A stretch of 64,000 bases of DNA from Oscillatoriales cyanobacterium RM2_1_1. GTDB lineage: Bacteria > Cyanobacteriota > Cyanobacteriia > Cyanobacteriales > Microcoleaceae. The DNA is taken from positions 16,707-80,706 of the forward strand of contig JAAURB010000006.1 in NCBI GenBank assembly GCA_012033335.1. Direction: 5' to 3'. The notes beneath the pieces are model-generated. The model worked only from the letters and a program-made list of their open reading frames with translations, was not told the origin of the DNA and made no database searches. How positions within the stretch are numbered: the stretch's first letter is position 1; the number at the start of each line of letters is the position of its first letter. The position numbers and the translations under genes are program-made. Of the stretch, positions 44,501-54,210 are shown one piece after another.

Positions 44501-47500
44501 GTCACAGTGTTGCCATCGGAGAGGAAAATTTCTATGTTGAAGTTTTCATCTTCCCCTTGCCAGACCACGTTATCCCCTGAAACCTGAGGACTGAAGTCAT
44601 AGGACTCGTTATCACTCACCTGAACTGGATCACTGACAAATCCCAGAGGATAGGTCTGTTGCCAGGTATCCTGGAACTGTTCGGTTACGGCGTATTTGCC
44701 GATGGCCAGATCAATGAAGAGATAATCTCCATTTTCATCGGTGACAGTTGATGGCTCGTCATCCTCCAGTTCGCCGTTTTCATTGGTATCCAGGTAGATT
44801 GTCCAGCCGGGGAGTCCGGGTTCTCCTGCATCGCGATCGCCGTCTCCGTTCAGGTCATGCCACTTGCTACCCGAAATCTCACCGGGCAAGGCGCGGTTAC
44901 CAAAATCCAGATTATCAGCGGATTCTCCCGGTGCCAGGGAAACCTCATAGGTTCCAGTTTCAGGGGCCGTTTGTTCCCAGCCAGTTTGTAATACTTCCGC
45001 AACGGTGTAAGTCCCAGATTGAACGGTGAAGGAGTAGTGGCCGTCGGCATCGGTGGTGGTGGAAATTTCGCCCTCATCAAGCTCACCGTTGCTGTTGTCA
45101 TCCAGATAGATTGTCCAGCCTTCCAGTCCAGTTTCCACTTCCCCCTGCACCCCGTCTCCATCTGTATCATTCCATTTGGTTCCAGACAGCACAATGGGTT
45201 GCCAGTTGCCAAAGTCCAGATCCCGAACCACGTCTCCCGGTTGCAGGTTCAACCGATGGGAACCTGGAGACGTGGGGATTTCACCCCCTTGCTCCACGGT
45301 AATAGTCAGGGTGTATTCTCCGGTACTGAATCCAAATCCACTGCCTTCTCCAAAGGGATCATAGTCAAAGTTGGAGTAACCACTGACTCCGACATAGTAA
45401 CTCCCAGCCGTATTGGCCGTGAAACTGATAAAGGAATCCAGTCCATCAAAGTCATCATTGACTGCCAATTGATCGCCGTCGGCATTGAATACCCGCAGAA
45501 TAGGATCCAGGCTAGACCCAAACTCTGAAGCGTCAATATCAAAGGTGACCTCCTCTCCAGCCGCTAGGTCGAGCTGAACAAAGTCCACATCGCTATCTCC
45601 GCCAATACTGGCATTGTCTCCGATAAATCCCTCCCCGACAAAGGTTCCGGCTCCATTCAATCCACTGGGAATTGCCAGAGGAATCGTGTCGTTGGATTCG
45701 TTGAGCAAGTCTCCGGCCGCTTTTGTGGGATAGGTTTGTTGCCAGGTATCCTGGAGCACCTCAGCAATGGTGTAAACGCCGGTGGGCAATTCCAGGAAGA
45801 CATATTCGCCATTTGCGTCGGTGACCGTTGACGGCTCGTTATCGTCTAGTTCCCCATTGTTGTTGTCGTCTAGGTAAATTGTCCAGCCAGACAAGGCGGG
45901 TTCATCGTCCTCCCAAACCCCATTGCCGTTTAGGTCATTCCACTTGCTGCCATAGACCCCCGCTGGCGGGAGCTCAAAGTTGCCAAAATCAATACCCGTC
46001 GAGGCTTCATCAGGCGTGAGGGTAACGGTATGGGTTGCTTCACTGGGGTAGGTTTGCAGCCAACCCTGCTGGAGAACCTCCGCCACAGTATAAGTTTCGG
46101 GGGAAAGCCCGGTGAACTCATACTCTCCGTTTTCATCAGTTTCTACAGACAGTTCTTCCTCATCCAATTGGCCATTGTTGTTATCGTCCAGGTAAATTGT
46201 CCAGCCCTCTAGAACGGGTTCGTCCTCCTGCCAAACTCCATCTTCATTCAGATCGTGCCACTTGCGACCAGCAAGACTAGCGGGATTGGTCAGAATATTG
46301 CCGAAGTCCAGATCGGTGATGACTTCCTCTTCTTCGATCTCAACGACGTGGGTAACGGTGCTGGGATAGGTCTGTTCCCAACCGGGCTTTAAAACTTCAG
46401 CAACACTATAGGTTCCAGGCTCTAGAAGACTAATGCTGTAACTGCCATCTTCGGCGGTGACTTTGGACATCTCACCTTCATCCAGTTCCCCGTTTTCATT
46501 GACATCTACATAAATTGTCCAGCCTTTGAGGGCGGGTTCATCGTCGTCCCATTCTCCATCTTCATCGAGATCATGCCATTTGCTCCCCTCAATTTTGCCA
46601 GCAGCAGAGGCCAGTAGGGCTTGCTCAGCATTCAAACGCCCGTTTGCAACGGTGATGCTATCAAGGGCAGGAATCGGATCCACCGTGGTCAGGAGTAATT
46701 CCTTGACCTCAGCAGGGGTAAAATCAGGGTTCTGGGACCAGAGCAGGACGGCTACCCCTGAAACATGGGGGGTGGCCATGGAAGTGCCACTGAGAAAATC
46801 GTAGTTGTCATTCGGGAAAGTACTGTAGGTATCCACACCAGGAGCCCCCAGATCAACGGTTGTAGCTCCGTAGTTAGAAAAATAGGCCAGTTCGTCATTG
46901 TGATCTGTAGCGGCGACGGAGATCAGATTATCTAAATCGTAATTCGCGGGATAGAAGGCAAAGTCATCATTATCGTTGCTAGCATTTCCAGCCGCAGCAA
47001 TGAATAGTTGACCGGCTTCTCCAGCGGCGGCGATCGCATCATACAAGGCTTGGTCAAAACCGCCCCCTCCCCAACTATTACTGGTGAGCTGGATATTCAC
47101 CCCATAGTCCCGCTTCATCATCGTGGCGTATTCAACGGCTTCAATCGCATCAAATGTAGAACCGAATCCGCCTGCATCTAAAAACTTCAAGGCCATGATC
47201 TGGGCATTGGGAGCCACACCAATCACCCCAGTGTTGTTGTTCCCGGTGGCGGCAATAGTCCCTGCAACATGAGTCCCATGGTAATGGTCATCAAATGGAT
47301 CGCCATCGTCATTGACAAAATCATAGCCATAGTAATCATCGACAAAGCCATTGCCATCATTATCGATGCCATCATCTGGAGTTTCGCCGGGATTTGTCCA
47401 CATGTTGTCCACTAAATCCGGGTGGGTATAGTCTACCCCCGTGTCGATCACCCCAACCACAACCCCCGCACCAGTAGAGATATCCCAGGCTTCCAAACCA

Positions 47501-47943
47501 TCAATATCAGCATCGTCTGTGCCGCCTGTTTGGCCAGTGTTATGGATGCCCCAGAGTTGGTCAAACTCAGGATCGTTGGGAACAGTAGTGGTTGAAACCC
47601 GGTAGTTGGGCTGAATGTAATCAATCCGAGGATCGTTGCGATAGAGTTCAATAATATTCTCAACTTCCCCTTTGGGAACCTGCCAGAGCTCAATGCCGAG
47701 GGTTTGAGTTGTATCGATCACCTCAATCTCCCCAACCGCTCTAAACGTTCCTGGTTCGGTTGAGCGAAGGTTATCTTTAAATTTAACGATCACTTGATCC
47801 GGTACGAATTCTAGGCCATCTTCCAGAATTGTTGGTTGATCTTCTGGGGTAAATTCTGGAGATATTTCAATTTTGGATGGTTCGGTTGATTGAGGAATGA
47901 GAGCTGAATCTTGAGATGTTAAATCAGTTTGATCAGGCAGCAT
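41521..47943 (-). CDS. Giant subtilisin-type RTX exoprotein with SdrD-like, PPC and beta-propeller repeats
   Basis: 2140 residues, no signal peptide, C-terminal RTX repeats: expected type I secretion. Residues ~40-120 are an I9-like propeptide (FVPDQVIVKFKD). The S8 protease at ~125-440 has Asp in VIDTGVDYTHPD, His in HGTHVAGTIA and Ser in GTSMATPH. From ~450 come seven SdrD B-like modules, each starting GSKWxDLxxDG and ending xLDFGN. Module 3 holds an inserted PPC domain, module 5 eight 41-residue TolB-like propeller repeats (~1104-1431), module 7 six more (~1643-1891); all inserts sit between WxQTxP and the closing THxVxL strand. RTX nonapeptides (GNDRLYGEAGNDQLRGNAGN) run ~1915-2020, then a typical RTX end. 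It is probably a calcium-dependent extracellular protease or adhesin. Confidence 0.92.
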   Translation of the reverse strand: MLPDQTDLTSQDSALIPQSTEPSKIEISPEFTPEDQPTILEDGLEFVPDQVIVKFKDNLRSTEPGTFRAVGEIEVIDTTQTLGIELWQVPKGEVENIIELYRNDPRIDYIQPNYRVSTTTVPNDPEFDQLWGIHNTGQTGGTDDADIDGLEAWDISTGAGVVVGVIDTGVDYTHPDLVDNMWTNPGETPDDGIDNDGNGFVDDYYGYDFVNDDGDPFDDHYHGTHVAGTIAATGNNNTGVIGVAPNAQIMALKFLDAGGFGSTFDAIEAVEYATMMKRDYGVNIQLTSNSWGGGGFDQALYDAIAAAGEAGQLFIAAAGNASNDNDDFAFYPANYDLDNLISVAATDHNDELAYFSNYGATTVDLGAPGVDTYSTFPNDNYDFLSGTSMATPHVSGVAVLLWSQNPDFTPAEVKELLLTTVDPIPALDSITVANGRLNAEQALLASAAGKIEGSKWHDLDEDGEWDDDEPALKGWTIYVDVNENGELDEGEMSKVTAEDGSYSISLLEPGTYSVAEVLKPGWEQTYPSTVTHVVEIEEEEVITDLDFGNILTNPASLAGRKWHDLNEDGVWQEDEPVLEGWTIYLDDNNNGQLDEEELSVETDENGEYEFTGLSPETYTVAEVLQQGWLQTYPSEATHTVTLTPDEASTGIDFGNFELPPAGVYGSKWNDLNGNGVWEDDEPALSGWTIYLDDNNNGELDDNEPSTVTDANGEYVFLELPTGVYTIAEVLQDTWQQTYPTKAAGDLLNESNDTIPLAIPSGLNGAGTFVGEGFIGDNASIGGDSDVDFVQLDLAAGEEVTFDIDASEFGSSLDPILRVFNADGDQLAVNDDFDGLDSFISFTANTAGSYYVGVSGYSNFDYDPFGEGSGFGFSTGEYTLTITVEQGGEIPTSPGSHRLNLQPGDVVRDLDFGNWQPIVLSGTKWNDTDGDGVQGEVETGLEGWTIYLDDNSNGELDEGEISTTTDADGHYSFTVQSGTYTVAEVLQTGWEQTAPETGTYEVSLAPGESADNLDFGNRALPGEISGSKWHDLNGDGDRDAGEPGLPGWTIYLDTNENGELEDDEPSTVTDENGDYLFIDLAIGKYAVTEQFQDTWQQTYPLGFVSDPVQVSDNESYDFSPQVSGDNVVWQGEDENFNIEIFLSDGNTVTQITDNDDYESNLQIDGDTIVWSAYDGSDNEIYLYDGSEIVQITDNNFDDYGPQISGGNVAWYGYPGFSDAEIFYYDDSEIVQVTNNDFFEFNPQIDGNVIVWSGYDGVSDNEIYAYDGSNIIQVTDNNFDDYEPQVSEGNITWYGYSDFNDAEVFYYDSSAVTQVTDNDFDDYSPRISGRNLTWYGNADFRDYEVFYYDGSAVTQVTDNDFSEYDPQIDGNVIVWLGYDGVSDNEIYAYDGKIVTQVTDNNVYDSNPQIDGNTLVWQGYDGISDEEIYLTTQGNTHQVNIGPGEVIAGLDFGNWQPGTLSGTKWYDQNGDGVRGEAEPGLEDWTIYIDQNTNGQLDPGETSTVTDGDGNYSFTLSEGTYTIAEVLETGWEQTAPAEGTYTIELEAGGTVSDLNFGNRALPGEISGSKWNDLDRDGAWDTTEPGLPGWTIYLDDNNNGQLDEDEISTTTDASGTYSFPDLEFGQYVIAEVLQADWVQTAPAGFPQEITQVTDNDTYESNPQVDGNTVVWSAYDGNDYEIYLYDGETVNQITSNNFDDYDPQVSQGNVTWYGYPGFSDSEIFHYNGTEVTQVTNNNDYESNPQIDGNTIVWSGYDGVSDYEIYSYDGSSITQITDNAFDDYDPQVSQGNITWYGYPDFNDSEIFYYDGNQVTQVTDNNFSEFNPQIDGDTIVWSAYDGVSDNEIYSYDGEEMTQVTNNNTSDYGPDISGGNIAWTGTDPVDFDSEIFVVGQGSTHNINLEPGETITDLNFGNYSLITTIDGTSGNDELVGTPGKDRMQGFAGNDKVFGLEDEDTLQGGRGNDALFGGDDNDNLSGNTGNDRLYGEAGNDQLRGNAGNDQLFGGQGSDKLFGGEESDTLVGVELEAPQAGLGEIDQLMGERPNLQAPRSRDLFVLGDEFVPFYNDGDNGTPGLDDYAILLDFTVDEDVIQLQGGASNYVLAASPVGSAGDTAIFLKTSNQNELIGIVQNIAPGTLDLNSPSFSYV

Positions 47944-48652
47944 AAATTAACCCCTTTTTGTAAGTTCAGATTTGTTAGAGCATCCAGATTACTTAGATGC
48001 GAATCAATATAAAGCGATTCCCTGAGAAGTCAGACCGATGAATCCAGTTGTTAAATTAACAGCCAATTATCTGTAATGTCCTGCCAGAAAGCTACAGATA
48101 ACCCTGACATTTCGCAGATGATTCTCAGCCAATAATTCTCAGTCAAAATCGGTCTGGAGACTCTTTTTACCAGATTTTGAACATTGGAAAACTATCGCTT
48201 GCCTACGTCGATAGTCTCCGGAAGAACACTGCCAAAACTCTCCAAAAATAAGTCCGAAATCCTGGTCAGTAATCCCTGCATTCAAGGGTTAGTATTCGGA
48301 TAACTCAGGTATATACGATTTGTATTAACAGATACAAGTATCTTTTGTAAAACCTGAGGAGTTGATATGTAAAGGTTCAGTAAAGATAGAAGTCAATTCA
48401 GTAGCTTGATGCAAATCAGAAATATTAAGAGAATCTATAATTTTTAGAATAATCAAGCAATTATCCACAACGACAACAACTCCATTTCAATCCCCAAAAC
48501 CCAGGTGCAACTGTACATTAAAAAAAACCAACTCCGGAATTTCTCAATCCAGAGTTGGTGTCTTGTGATTATTCAAGACTTAGAACGAGTAGCTCCTAAA
48601 ATCTTTAATTCAGACTTTGATTCAGTATTGGTCTTGAGAACTGAACTCAAAA
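47944..48652. other. 709-bp AT-rich spacer
   Basis: Between the exoprotein start and the end of the DUF2382 gene. It holds the minus-strand terminator at 48519-48560 and the exoprotein promoter region. No ORF or dispersed repeat of families A-C was seen. Confidence 0.5.
48519..48560 (-). terminator. Intrinsic terminator of the DUF2382 gene
   Basis: On the minus strand ACCAACTC pairs with GAGTTGGT (48552-48559 with 48527-48534), followed by eight T. It lies 93 bp after the stop codon of the minus-strand gene. Confidence 0.85.
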
Positions 48653-49621
48653 TTAACGGGCATTGCGGATTCTTTCCCAGGCGTACTTGACTACTGCTGA
48701 GTGCTGATCCCAGGTTCCAGGATTCTTGTCTTCCCAGATCCGACGGGCATCTGTTTCTACAGCAGACCAGGGGCTGCTACGGAAAGGTTCACGGGTAGCC
48801 AGGTCATAGCCATATTGGAATGCGGGTCTCAACTCATCATAACTGACACCCCGGTCAGCCAATTTGACGCTGTAGAAGCTACGGAAATCATTCTCGTAAT
48901 CGTTAAATGTTCGAGCACAAGGAACTTCTTCGATTTCGACATCCTGACGACGAAGGGTTTCTTTGATGGTTTCAATCTTGTCAACCACTTCCTTGCCGAG
49001 GGAGACTTCTTCAACTACCCGGGCCGTTTTGCTAACCTTGGCAATCTCGTCCACTTCCACCATTTCAAAGGAACGCTGTTGGAAGAGGTCAGGTCTGGCT
49101 TCTACCGTGCGGTTGACGGGGCGACGCTGAACTTTGATGGTTTCATCCCGCAAAGTGACATCCTTCTGAACTTCACGCTCAGTGACAACACTATAGATCC
49201 GCATCCGACCCCGCTCAACTTGCTCTGTTCCAACTTCCAGATCTTCCTCGATCACTTCAATGACGTTGTCATTTTGAGCTGGATCGCTCAAGGTTAGATT
49301 GGTGTTGGTCTTTTGGAACTCAGTTGCACGCTTGGAAACGTTAACCATGCTGAATCCAGACATGATCTCAGTTGCACGCATGACAGCACTGTCAGTTACG
49401 TTAGCAGTGATGATAGTACCACCTAGACGAACGCCTTCTAGATAGACATCAACATCAGGAGCTGGAACGAACTTCCGCATATTCGCCAGCTTGGGAATAT
49501 CTTCCTTATCGTCATTGGTGAGAATATCCAAGTCTGCTTTAGCATAGCCTGCTTCATACAATGCAGTGTATGCACGCATTGCCTCATTACGATCATCAAA
49601 CAGTCCAATGACAGTTCTCAT
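48653..49621 (-). CDS. AvaK-like DUF2382 (YsnF) stress protein with general-stress domain
   Basis: 322 residues, ATG at 49621 with GGGAGAAG upstream. Residues 1-~95 (TVIGLFDDRNEAMRAYTALY, then VRLGGTIITANV) form a general-stress-protein-17M-like domain. Residues ~120-245 are DUF2382: VIEVIEEDLEVGTEQVERGR, VTLRDETIKVQRRPVNRTVE and EEVSLGKEVVDKIETIKETL. The C-terminal ~75 residues (RSFYSVKLADRGVSYDELRP, then WSAVETDARRIWEDKNPGTW) form a helical unit seen in other bacterial stress proteins. It resembles AvaK, an akinete-associated protein, so a desiccation or dormancy role is plausible, but only by similarity. It faces a second DUF2382 gene. Confidence 0.85.
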   Translation of the reverse strand: MRTVIGLFDDRNEAMRAYTALYEAGYAKADLDILTNDDKEDIPKLANMRKFVPAPDVDVYLEGVRLGGTIITANVTDSAVMRATEIMSGFSMVNVSKRATEFQKTNTNLTLSDPAQNDNVIEVIEEDLEVGTEQVERGRMRIYSVVTEREVQKDVTLRDETIKVQRRPVNRTVEARPDLFQQRSFEMVEVDEIAKVSKTARVVEEVSLGKEVVDKIETIKETLRRQDVEIEEVPCARTFNDYENDFRSFYSVKLADRGVSYDELRPAFQYGYDLATREPFRSSPWSAVETDARRIWEDKNPGTWDQHSAVVKYAWERIRNAR

Positions 49622-50441
49622 GCTAACTTCTCCCTATGCATTACAAAAGATAGAAACTGGATTATGTAAGATCCAAAAACTGTTCACTACTTCATCCAAG
49701 AGTATGACATTTTCAGATCACTAACCTGGGGTAAAAATAACACTTTTATGGAGACAGGTGTCAATACTTTTAATTTTAAACTTCCCTTATCCAATCGTTA
49801 ATAAATAAATTGTTAGATTTTTATTCTTCTACCATTTTGGGTTGCCTTTGGCTTTAGAAGTAACCTTAGATAATTTTTTTTACTCCAGTATTACAGGAAA
49901 GTGTGATAGATCGCCTTATCTCTGACAAAATAAATTTTCGATTCTGATCTGTTTAAACAGTAAGCTAATCGAGATTAGCAAATAGGATGATAATTCTAAA
50001 TTAACCTTCCTGTAAGCTTTTTAGGGATTTTATATTTAACCTAACTAATAGATTATAATCCCAGGCTTTGAACTATTTAAAACCTTAGTTTTTGTACATA
50101 AATTTTTTACCAAGTCCTTAGAAAACTCTCTAAATTCTGAGAAAATATTCATTCAAGCTCCACAATAACTATTTGGATTAGTCCCCGCGAATTTCGAGGT
50201 GATTGTAGGGTGATTTTTGTCAAGTATTTAATAGGGTAGATTTTTTCAATCTTGTTCCCCTTTTTGGTAGGGATGGGTTTCCTTTCTTCCGCGTTAAACT
50301 CGAAAGACTAACTAAAAAGGCTAACCGGGAAACAATTCCAAAGAGTCCAGGTATTTCAAGGCTGGTTCCTTACTGATCTAAGGTTTCATTCAGTCTGAAC
50401 TTTTGCTAAAAGTGAGGTAGAGTTTTCAAATAAACCTGATT
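49622..50441. other. 820-bp AT-rich divergent spacer between two DUF2382 genes
   Basis: No ORF, dispersed repeat or strong hairpin was found. Its AT content is visibly higher than in the genes. Its length suggests a complex shared promoter region for the stress genes on either side. Confidence 0.5.
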
Positions 50442-51083
50442 ATGAGAAGTAATATGACTAATTTAAATGGCAGAGTGGTGACCCGAGATGATGGTACGAC
50501 GGGCATGATTGTTGGGGAGACCGGGGAAGGTCGCTGGATTATTGAATTTCAGGATGAAGCTCGTATGATAGTTTCACCTGACGTTTTAGTCCTGCAATCC
50601 GATGGTTCCTATCGACTCTTCCTGGCAACGCCGGGTTCATCTGCAGGGCTATCAACAGCCGCCCCGTCTACCCAAGAAGAAATGGTGATTCAGGTACTCG
50701 CAGAGGAGCTGACGGTTGAGACCCAAAAGGTGGAGCGGGGCAGAGTTCGGGTGCACAAACGGATTGAATCCTGGGACGAAACCGTCGATACTCCAACGAT
50801 CCATGAAGAAGTGGTGGTGGAGCATGTTCCTCTCAACCAATTGATTGAAGCGGAAGTTCCTGAACCGCGAGAAGAAGATGGGGTGCTGATTATTCCCTTG
50901 ATTGAAGAAGTTTTGGTGGTGGAGAAGCGATTGATGTTGCGAGAGGAAGTCCGGGTCACCAAGCATCGGACAACAGAACCCCATTCTCAGACTGTTACCC
51001 TGCGTCGGGAGGTTGTTGAGATTGAACGGATCGAATCCAATGGGGCAGAATCGGTTAGCGACGGTTTGGGGAGTCAATTGTAG
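50442..51083 (+). CDS. DUF2382 (YsnF/AvaK) domain protein
   Basis: 213 residues; a second ATG at 50454 (MTNLNGRVVTRDD) is also possible and lies four bases after GAGAAG. Residues ~5-60 form a PRC-barrel-like region (LNGRVVTRDDGTTGMIVGET). Residues ~75-205 are one DUF2382 unit: VIQVLAEELTVETQKVERGR, DTPTIHEEVVVEHVPLNQLI and LMLREEVRVTKHRTTEPHSQ. It is thought to be a stress protein of unknown activity. Its 3' end overlaps the convergent ABC ATPase gene by 29 bases. Confidence 0.85.
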   Translation: MRSNMTNLNGRVVTRDDGTTGMIVGETGEGRWIIEFQDEARMIVSPDVLVLQSDGSYRLFLATPGSSAGLSTAAPSTQEEMVIQVLAEELTVETQKVERGRVRVHKRIESWDETVDTPTIHEEVVVEHVPLNQLIEAEVPEPREEDGVLIIPLIEEVLVVEKRLMLREEVRVTKHRTTEPHSQTVTLRREVVEIERIESNGAESVSDGLGSQL

Positions 51084-52248
51084 GCTCGCTTAGGAAATGG
51101 GATTGAACCAGATTTGAGCTTGAATCGGCAAACGCTGAACCCTGGGAACAGGCCGGAAACACCCGAATAGCCTTTGGGGAAACTGAAATTTGTACCTGAG
51201 CGCCAATTGGTAGAGCTTTGCCGGTGCAGGTACGGGCCATCAAACTTTTTCCGGAGGGCAGTTGCAAACCGTAGTAATGATCTCGACCGAGGAATTGGCG
51301 ATCGCGAATCAGAGCATTTCCGTTGATATCGGGCTGAAGGCTGAAATCCTCCTGACGGATCATTAATTCAACCTGGTCAAAATGGGCCAGGTTGAATGGT
51401 TCGGGTCTGACACAAGCACAACCCAATTGCTCCAAGTAAACTTCCACTGCAAAATTTCCCAATTCAGTGTGCCAGACCTGATCTCGCCGTTGAGCCGGGA
51501 TAAAATTGGCCTGGGTGACAAATTCGGCAACGAAGCGAGAGTTTGGACTCTGGTAGATTTCTTCTGGGGTGCCAAATTGCTCTAATCGTCCCTGCTGCAT
51601 CACCGCCACCCAATCTGAAATTGACAGGGCCTCTTCCTGATCATGGGTGACAAATATGGCGGAGGTTCCTGCTGTTTTGAGAATCTCTCGCAACTCCTGC
51701 CGTAGTTTTAACCGAACCTGAACATCCAGATTACTCAAGGGTTCGTCCAGCAAAACCACTGGCGGGCAAGGGGCCAAAGCTCTGGCTAAAGCCACCCGCT
51801 GCTGCTGACCCCCGGAAAGCTCATGGGGATAACGATGGTCTAATCCAGACAAACTCACCAGATCCAGAACTTCCTGTATCCGCAACTGCATCTGACGGCC
51901 CGAGATTTTCTTCAAGGGCTGCAATCCAAAGGCAATATTTCGGGCCACTGTCAGATGGGGAAACAGGGCATAATCCTGAAACACCATGCCAATTCCCCGC
52001 TGTTCAGGGGGAATTGCATTCCGGCCATCACTGATCACGTTTCCCGCCATTTCTACAATACCCTGCTGGGGATATTCAAAACCGGCAATAATTCGCAGAA
52101 GAGTAGTCTTGCCGCATCCTGAAGGCCCTAATAGTCCCAGAATGTCTCCTGGCCCGAGCTGGAGGGAGATATTATCAACAGCAGGTCGGGGATTGCCAGA
52201 AAACTGTTTAGAAATGCCTTTTAACTGGAGAATGGGAGAATAGATCAT
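51055..52248 (-). CDS. ABC transporter ATP-binding protein, Fbp/Fut ferric iron type
   Basis: 397 residues. Walker A GPSGCGKTTLLRI, Q-loop VFQDYALFPH, signature LSGGQQQRVALARALA, Walker B VVLLDEPLSNLD and the switch His in FVTHDQEE are intact. The C-terminal ~150 residues are a TOBE-type regulatory region. The best match is the FbpC/FutC group, which powers uptake of ferric iron; sulfate or polyamine importers are the alternative. The cognate permease gene is divergent, 208 bp away. The substrate-binding protein gene is not in the window. Confidence 0.88.
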   Translation of the reverse strand: MIYSPILQLKGISKQFSGNPRPAVDNISLQLGPGDILGLLGPSGCGKTTLLRIIAGFEYPQQGIVEMAGNVISDGRNAIPPEQRGIGMVFQDYALFPHLTVARNIAFGLQPLKKISGRQMQLRIQEVLDLVSLSGLDHRYPHELSGGQQQRVALARALAPCPPVVLLDEPLSNLDVQVRLKLRQELREILKTAGTSAIFVTHDQEEALSISDWVAVMQQGRLEQFGTPEEIYQSPNSRFVAEFVTQANFIPAQRRDQVWHTELGNFAVEVYLEQLGCACVRPEPFNLAHFDQVELMIRQEDFSLQPDINGNALIRDRQFLGRDHYYGLQLPSGKSLMARTCTGKALPIGAQVQISVSPKAIRVFPACSQGSAFADSSSNLVQSHFLSEPTIDSPNRR

Positions 52249-52456
52249 TGTTCAACGGGAATTGCTTTGTAGGGAATTCAAAACATTCATAGATAGAGTT
52301 CACGGACGACAGCTACCTAGGGTAATTGACAAGGGTGATTGGAACAGAGGGTGATTGAAAAAGTTATTGCGAGACAAAATCAGAAAGCCTGTTCCAATCA
52401 TAGCTTCCTTTTAGGATATATTCTCATTAATTTCCCTGATTAACTTCCCTGGATAT

Positions 52457-54210
52457 ATGGCCTACCCCTTTTCTTTCCCCAATTTCTCTAAATCTTTGTC
52501 ACAGATTTCATCGCAAATCTGGACAGGGGTTGTCGGGGCGATCGCCATCCTGATCGCCTTTCCGGTTCTCTGTGTCTTCAGTAGTCTGCTCAGTCTTGGG
52601 CAACCGACTAATGCCCCACAAATCTGGGAACATCTCGCCACAACGGTTTTGCCCAACTACATCTTGAACTCCCTGACGCTAATGATTGGGGTGGGGAGTG
52701 GAGTGCTGGTGATTGGGGTAGGTACGGCCTGGTTGGTGACCTTCTGTCAATTTCCCGGGGGTCGATGGTTGGAGTGGGCCTTGCTACTGCCTTTAGCGGT
52801 TCCGGCCTACATCCTGGCCTATGTCTATACTGAACACCTAGAATTCTATGGCCCCATACAAACGACCCTACGGCAATGGTTTGGCTGGAGTAGCGTTGAG
52901 GATTACTGGTTTCCCAATATTCGCTCAATGGGGGGGCGATCGCCCTGTTAACCCTGACCCTATACCCCTATGTCTATTTGTTGGTGCGGGTGTCTTTTCT
53001 AGAGCAATCCATCCGGACTCTGGAGGCGAGTCGCTCCCTGGGCTGTAATCCCTGGCGGAGTTTTTTCACCATCGCCCTGCCCCTGGCCCGGCCTGCCATT
53101 ACGGCGGGTCTGGCCCTAGTCTTAATGGAAACCTTGAATGACTTCGGCACGGTGCAATTTTTTGGGGTGGATACCTTTACCACTGGAATTTATCGCACCT
53201 GGTTTGGCATGGGAGAACGGGTGGCAGCAGCTCAGTTGGCCACCGTATTAATGCTGTTTGTGCTGGGATTAATTGGCCTGGAACTGTGGTCGCGGCGGCA
53301 GGCAAAGTATTATCAAGGGAATAGTCGATTTCAGCCGTTAAAGCCGTTCAAACTCAGAATTTTCAGGGGGTTCCTAGCCATTCTAGCCTGTTTGGTTCCG
53401 GTTTTTCTGGGATTTCTCTGGCCTGGCTATTTGCTCTTAAAAATGGCCCTTGACAACTCCCAAACTATTTTTAATCCTCAATTTTGGGAGTTTGCCCGAC
53501 ATAGTTTGATTCTGGCTATTCTGGCTGCCGTTGTGGCTGTTGCGATCGCCCTGATCCTAGCCTATGGAGTTCGACTCAATCCGAACTGGATCATGCAGAC
53601 CTCAACTCGAATAGCGGCGCTGGGCTATGCCGTTCCTGGGTCGGTGATCGCGGTGGGAATTTTGATTCCGGTGGGTCAGTTAGATAATGGGATTGACCGG
53701 TTGATGCAGTCTTTATTTGGGGTGTCCACCGGGTTAATTTTTAGTGGCACAATTATTACATTAATCTTTGCCTATCTGGTACGTTTTCTGGCGGTGGCAT
53801 TTGGGGCGGTAGAATCTAGTTTGAGTAAGATTAAACCAAGTTTAGATGAAGCTGCCCGGAGTCTGGGACATAGCCCTACCAGTACTCTAATTAAGGTTCA
53901 TGCTCCGATGATTTGGGGAGGGTTATTAACGGCTGGAATGTTAACGTTTGTAGATGTGATGAAAGAGCTGCCGGCAACCCTGGTAATTCGTCCATTTAAC
54001 TTTGATACCTTAGCGGTTCGAGTTTACAATCTAGCCTCTGATGAACGATTAGCGGAAGCCGCAGGGCCAGCTTTAGCTATTATTGGGGTGGGAATCGTGC
54101 CAGTGATTTTTCTGAGCTGGAAATTACTCGATCTCGCCAGGTTTATAGGTCAGATTAGTAGACATCACATAGTTTTATTGACCTGGATAAATGTTAATTA
54201 TTTTCACTGA
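52457..54210 (+). CDS. ABC transporter permease, Fbp/Fut ferric iron type (apparent frameshift)
   Basis: A two-permease-domain protein of about 584 residues, as in FutB/FbpB. The first frame covers MAYPFSFPNFSKSLSQISSQ to SMGG; the next resumes AIALLTLTLYPYVYLLVRVS and ends at 54210. An extra G in the G-run 52929-52935 (beside a HIP1 site) would restore the frame. Each half has the EAA loop: EASRSLGCNPWRSFFTIALP in the first, DEAARSLGHSPTSTLIKVHA in the second. The importer brings ferric iron into the cytoplasm. The 3' end overlaps the HAD phosphatase start by 20 bases. Confidence 0.88.

Noticed and set aside
42380..44640. Regular ~120-bp tandem repeats, possibly a CRISPR or satellite array
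   Set aside because: They are the coding sequence of 41-residue propeller repeats in the exoprotein; the frame stays open and variation is mostly synonymous.
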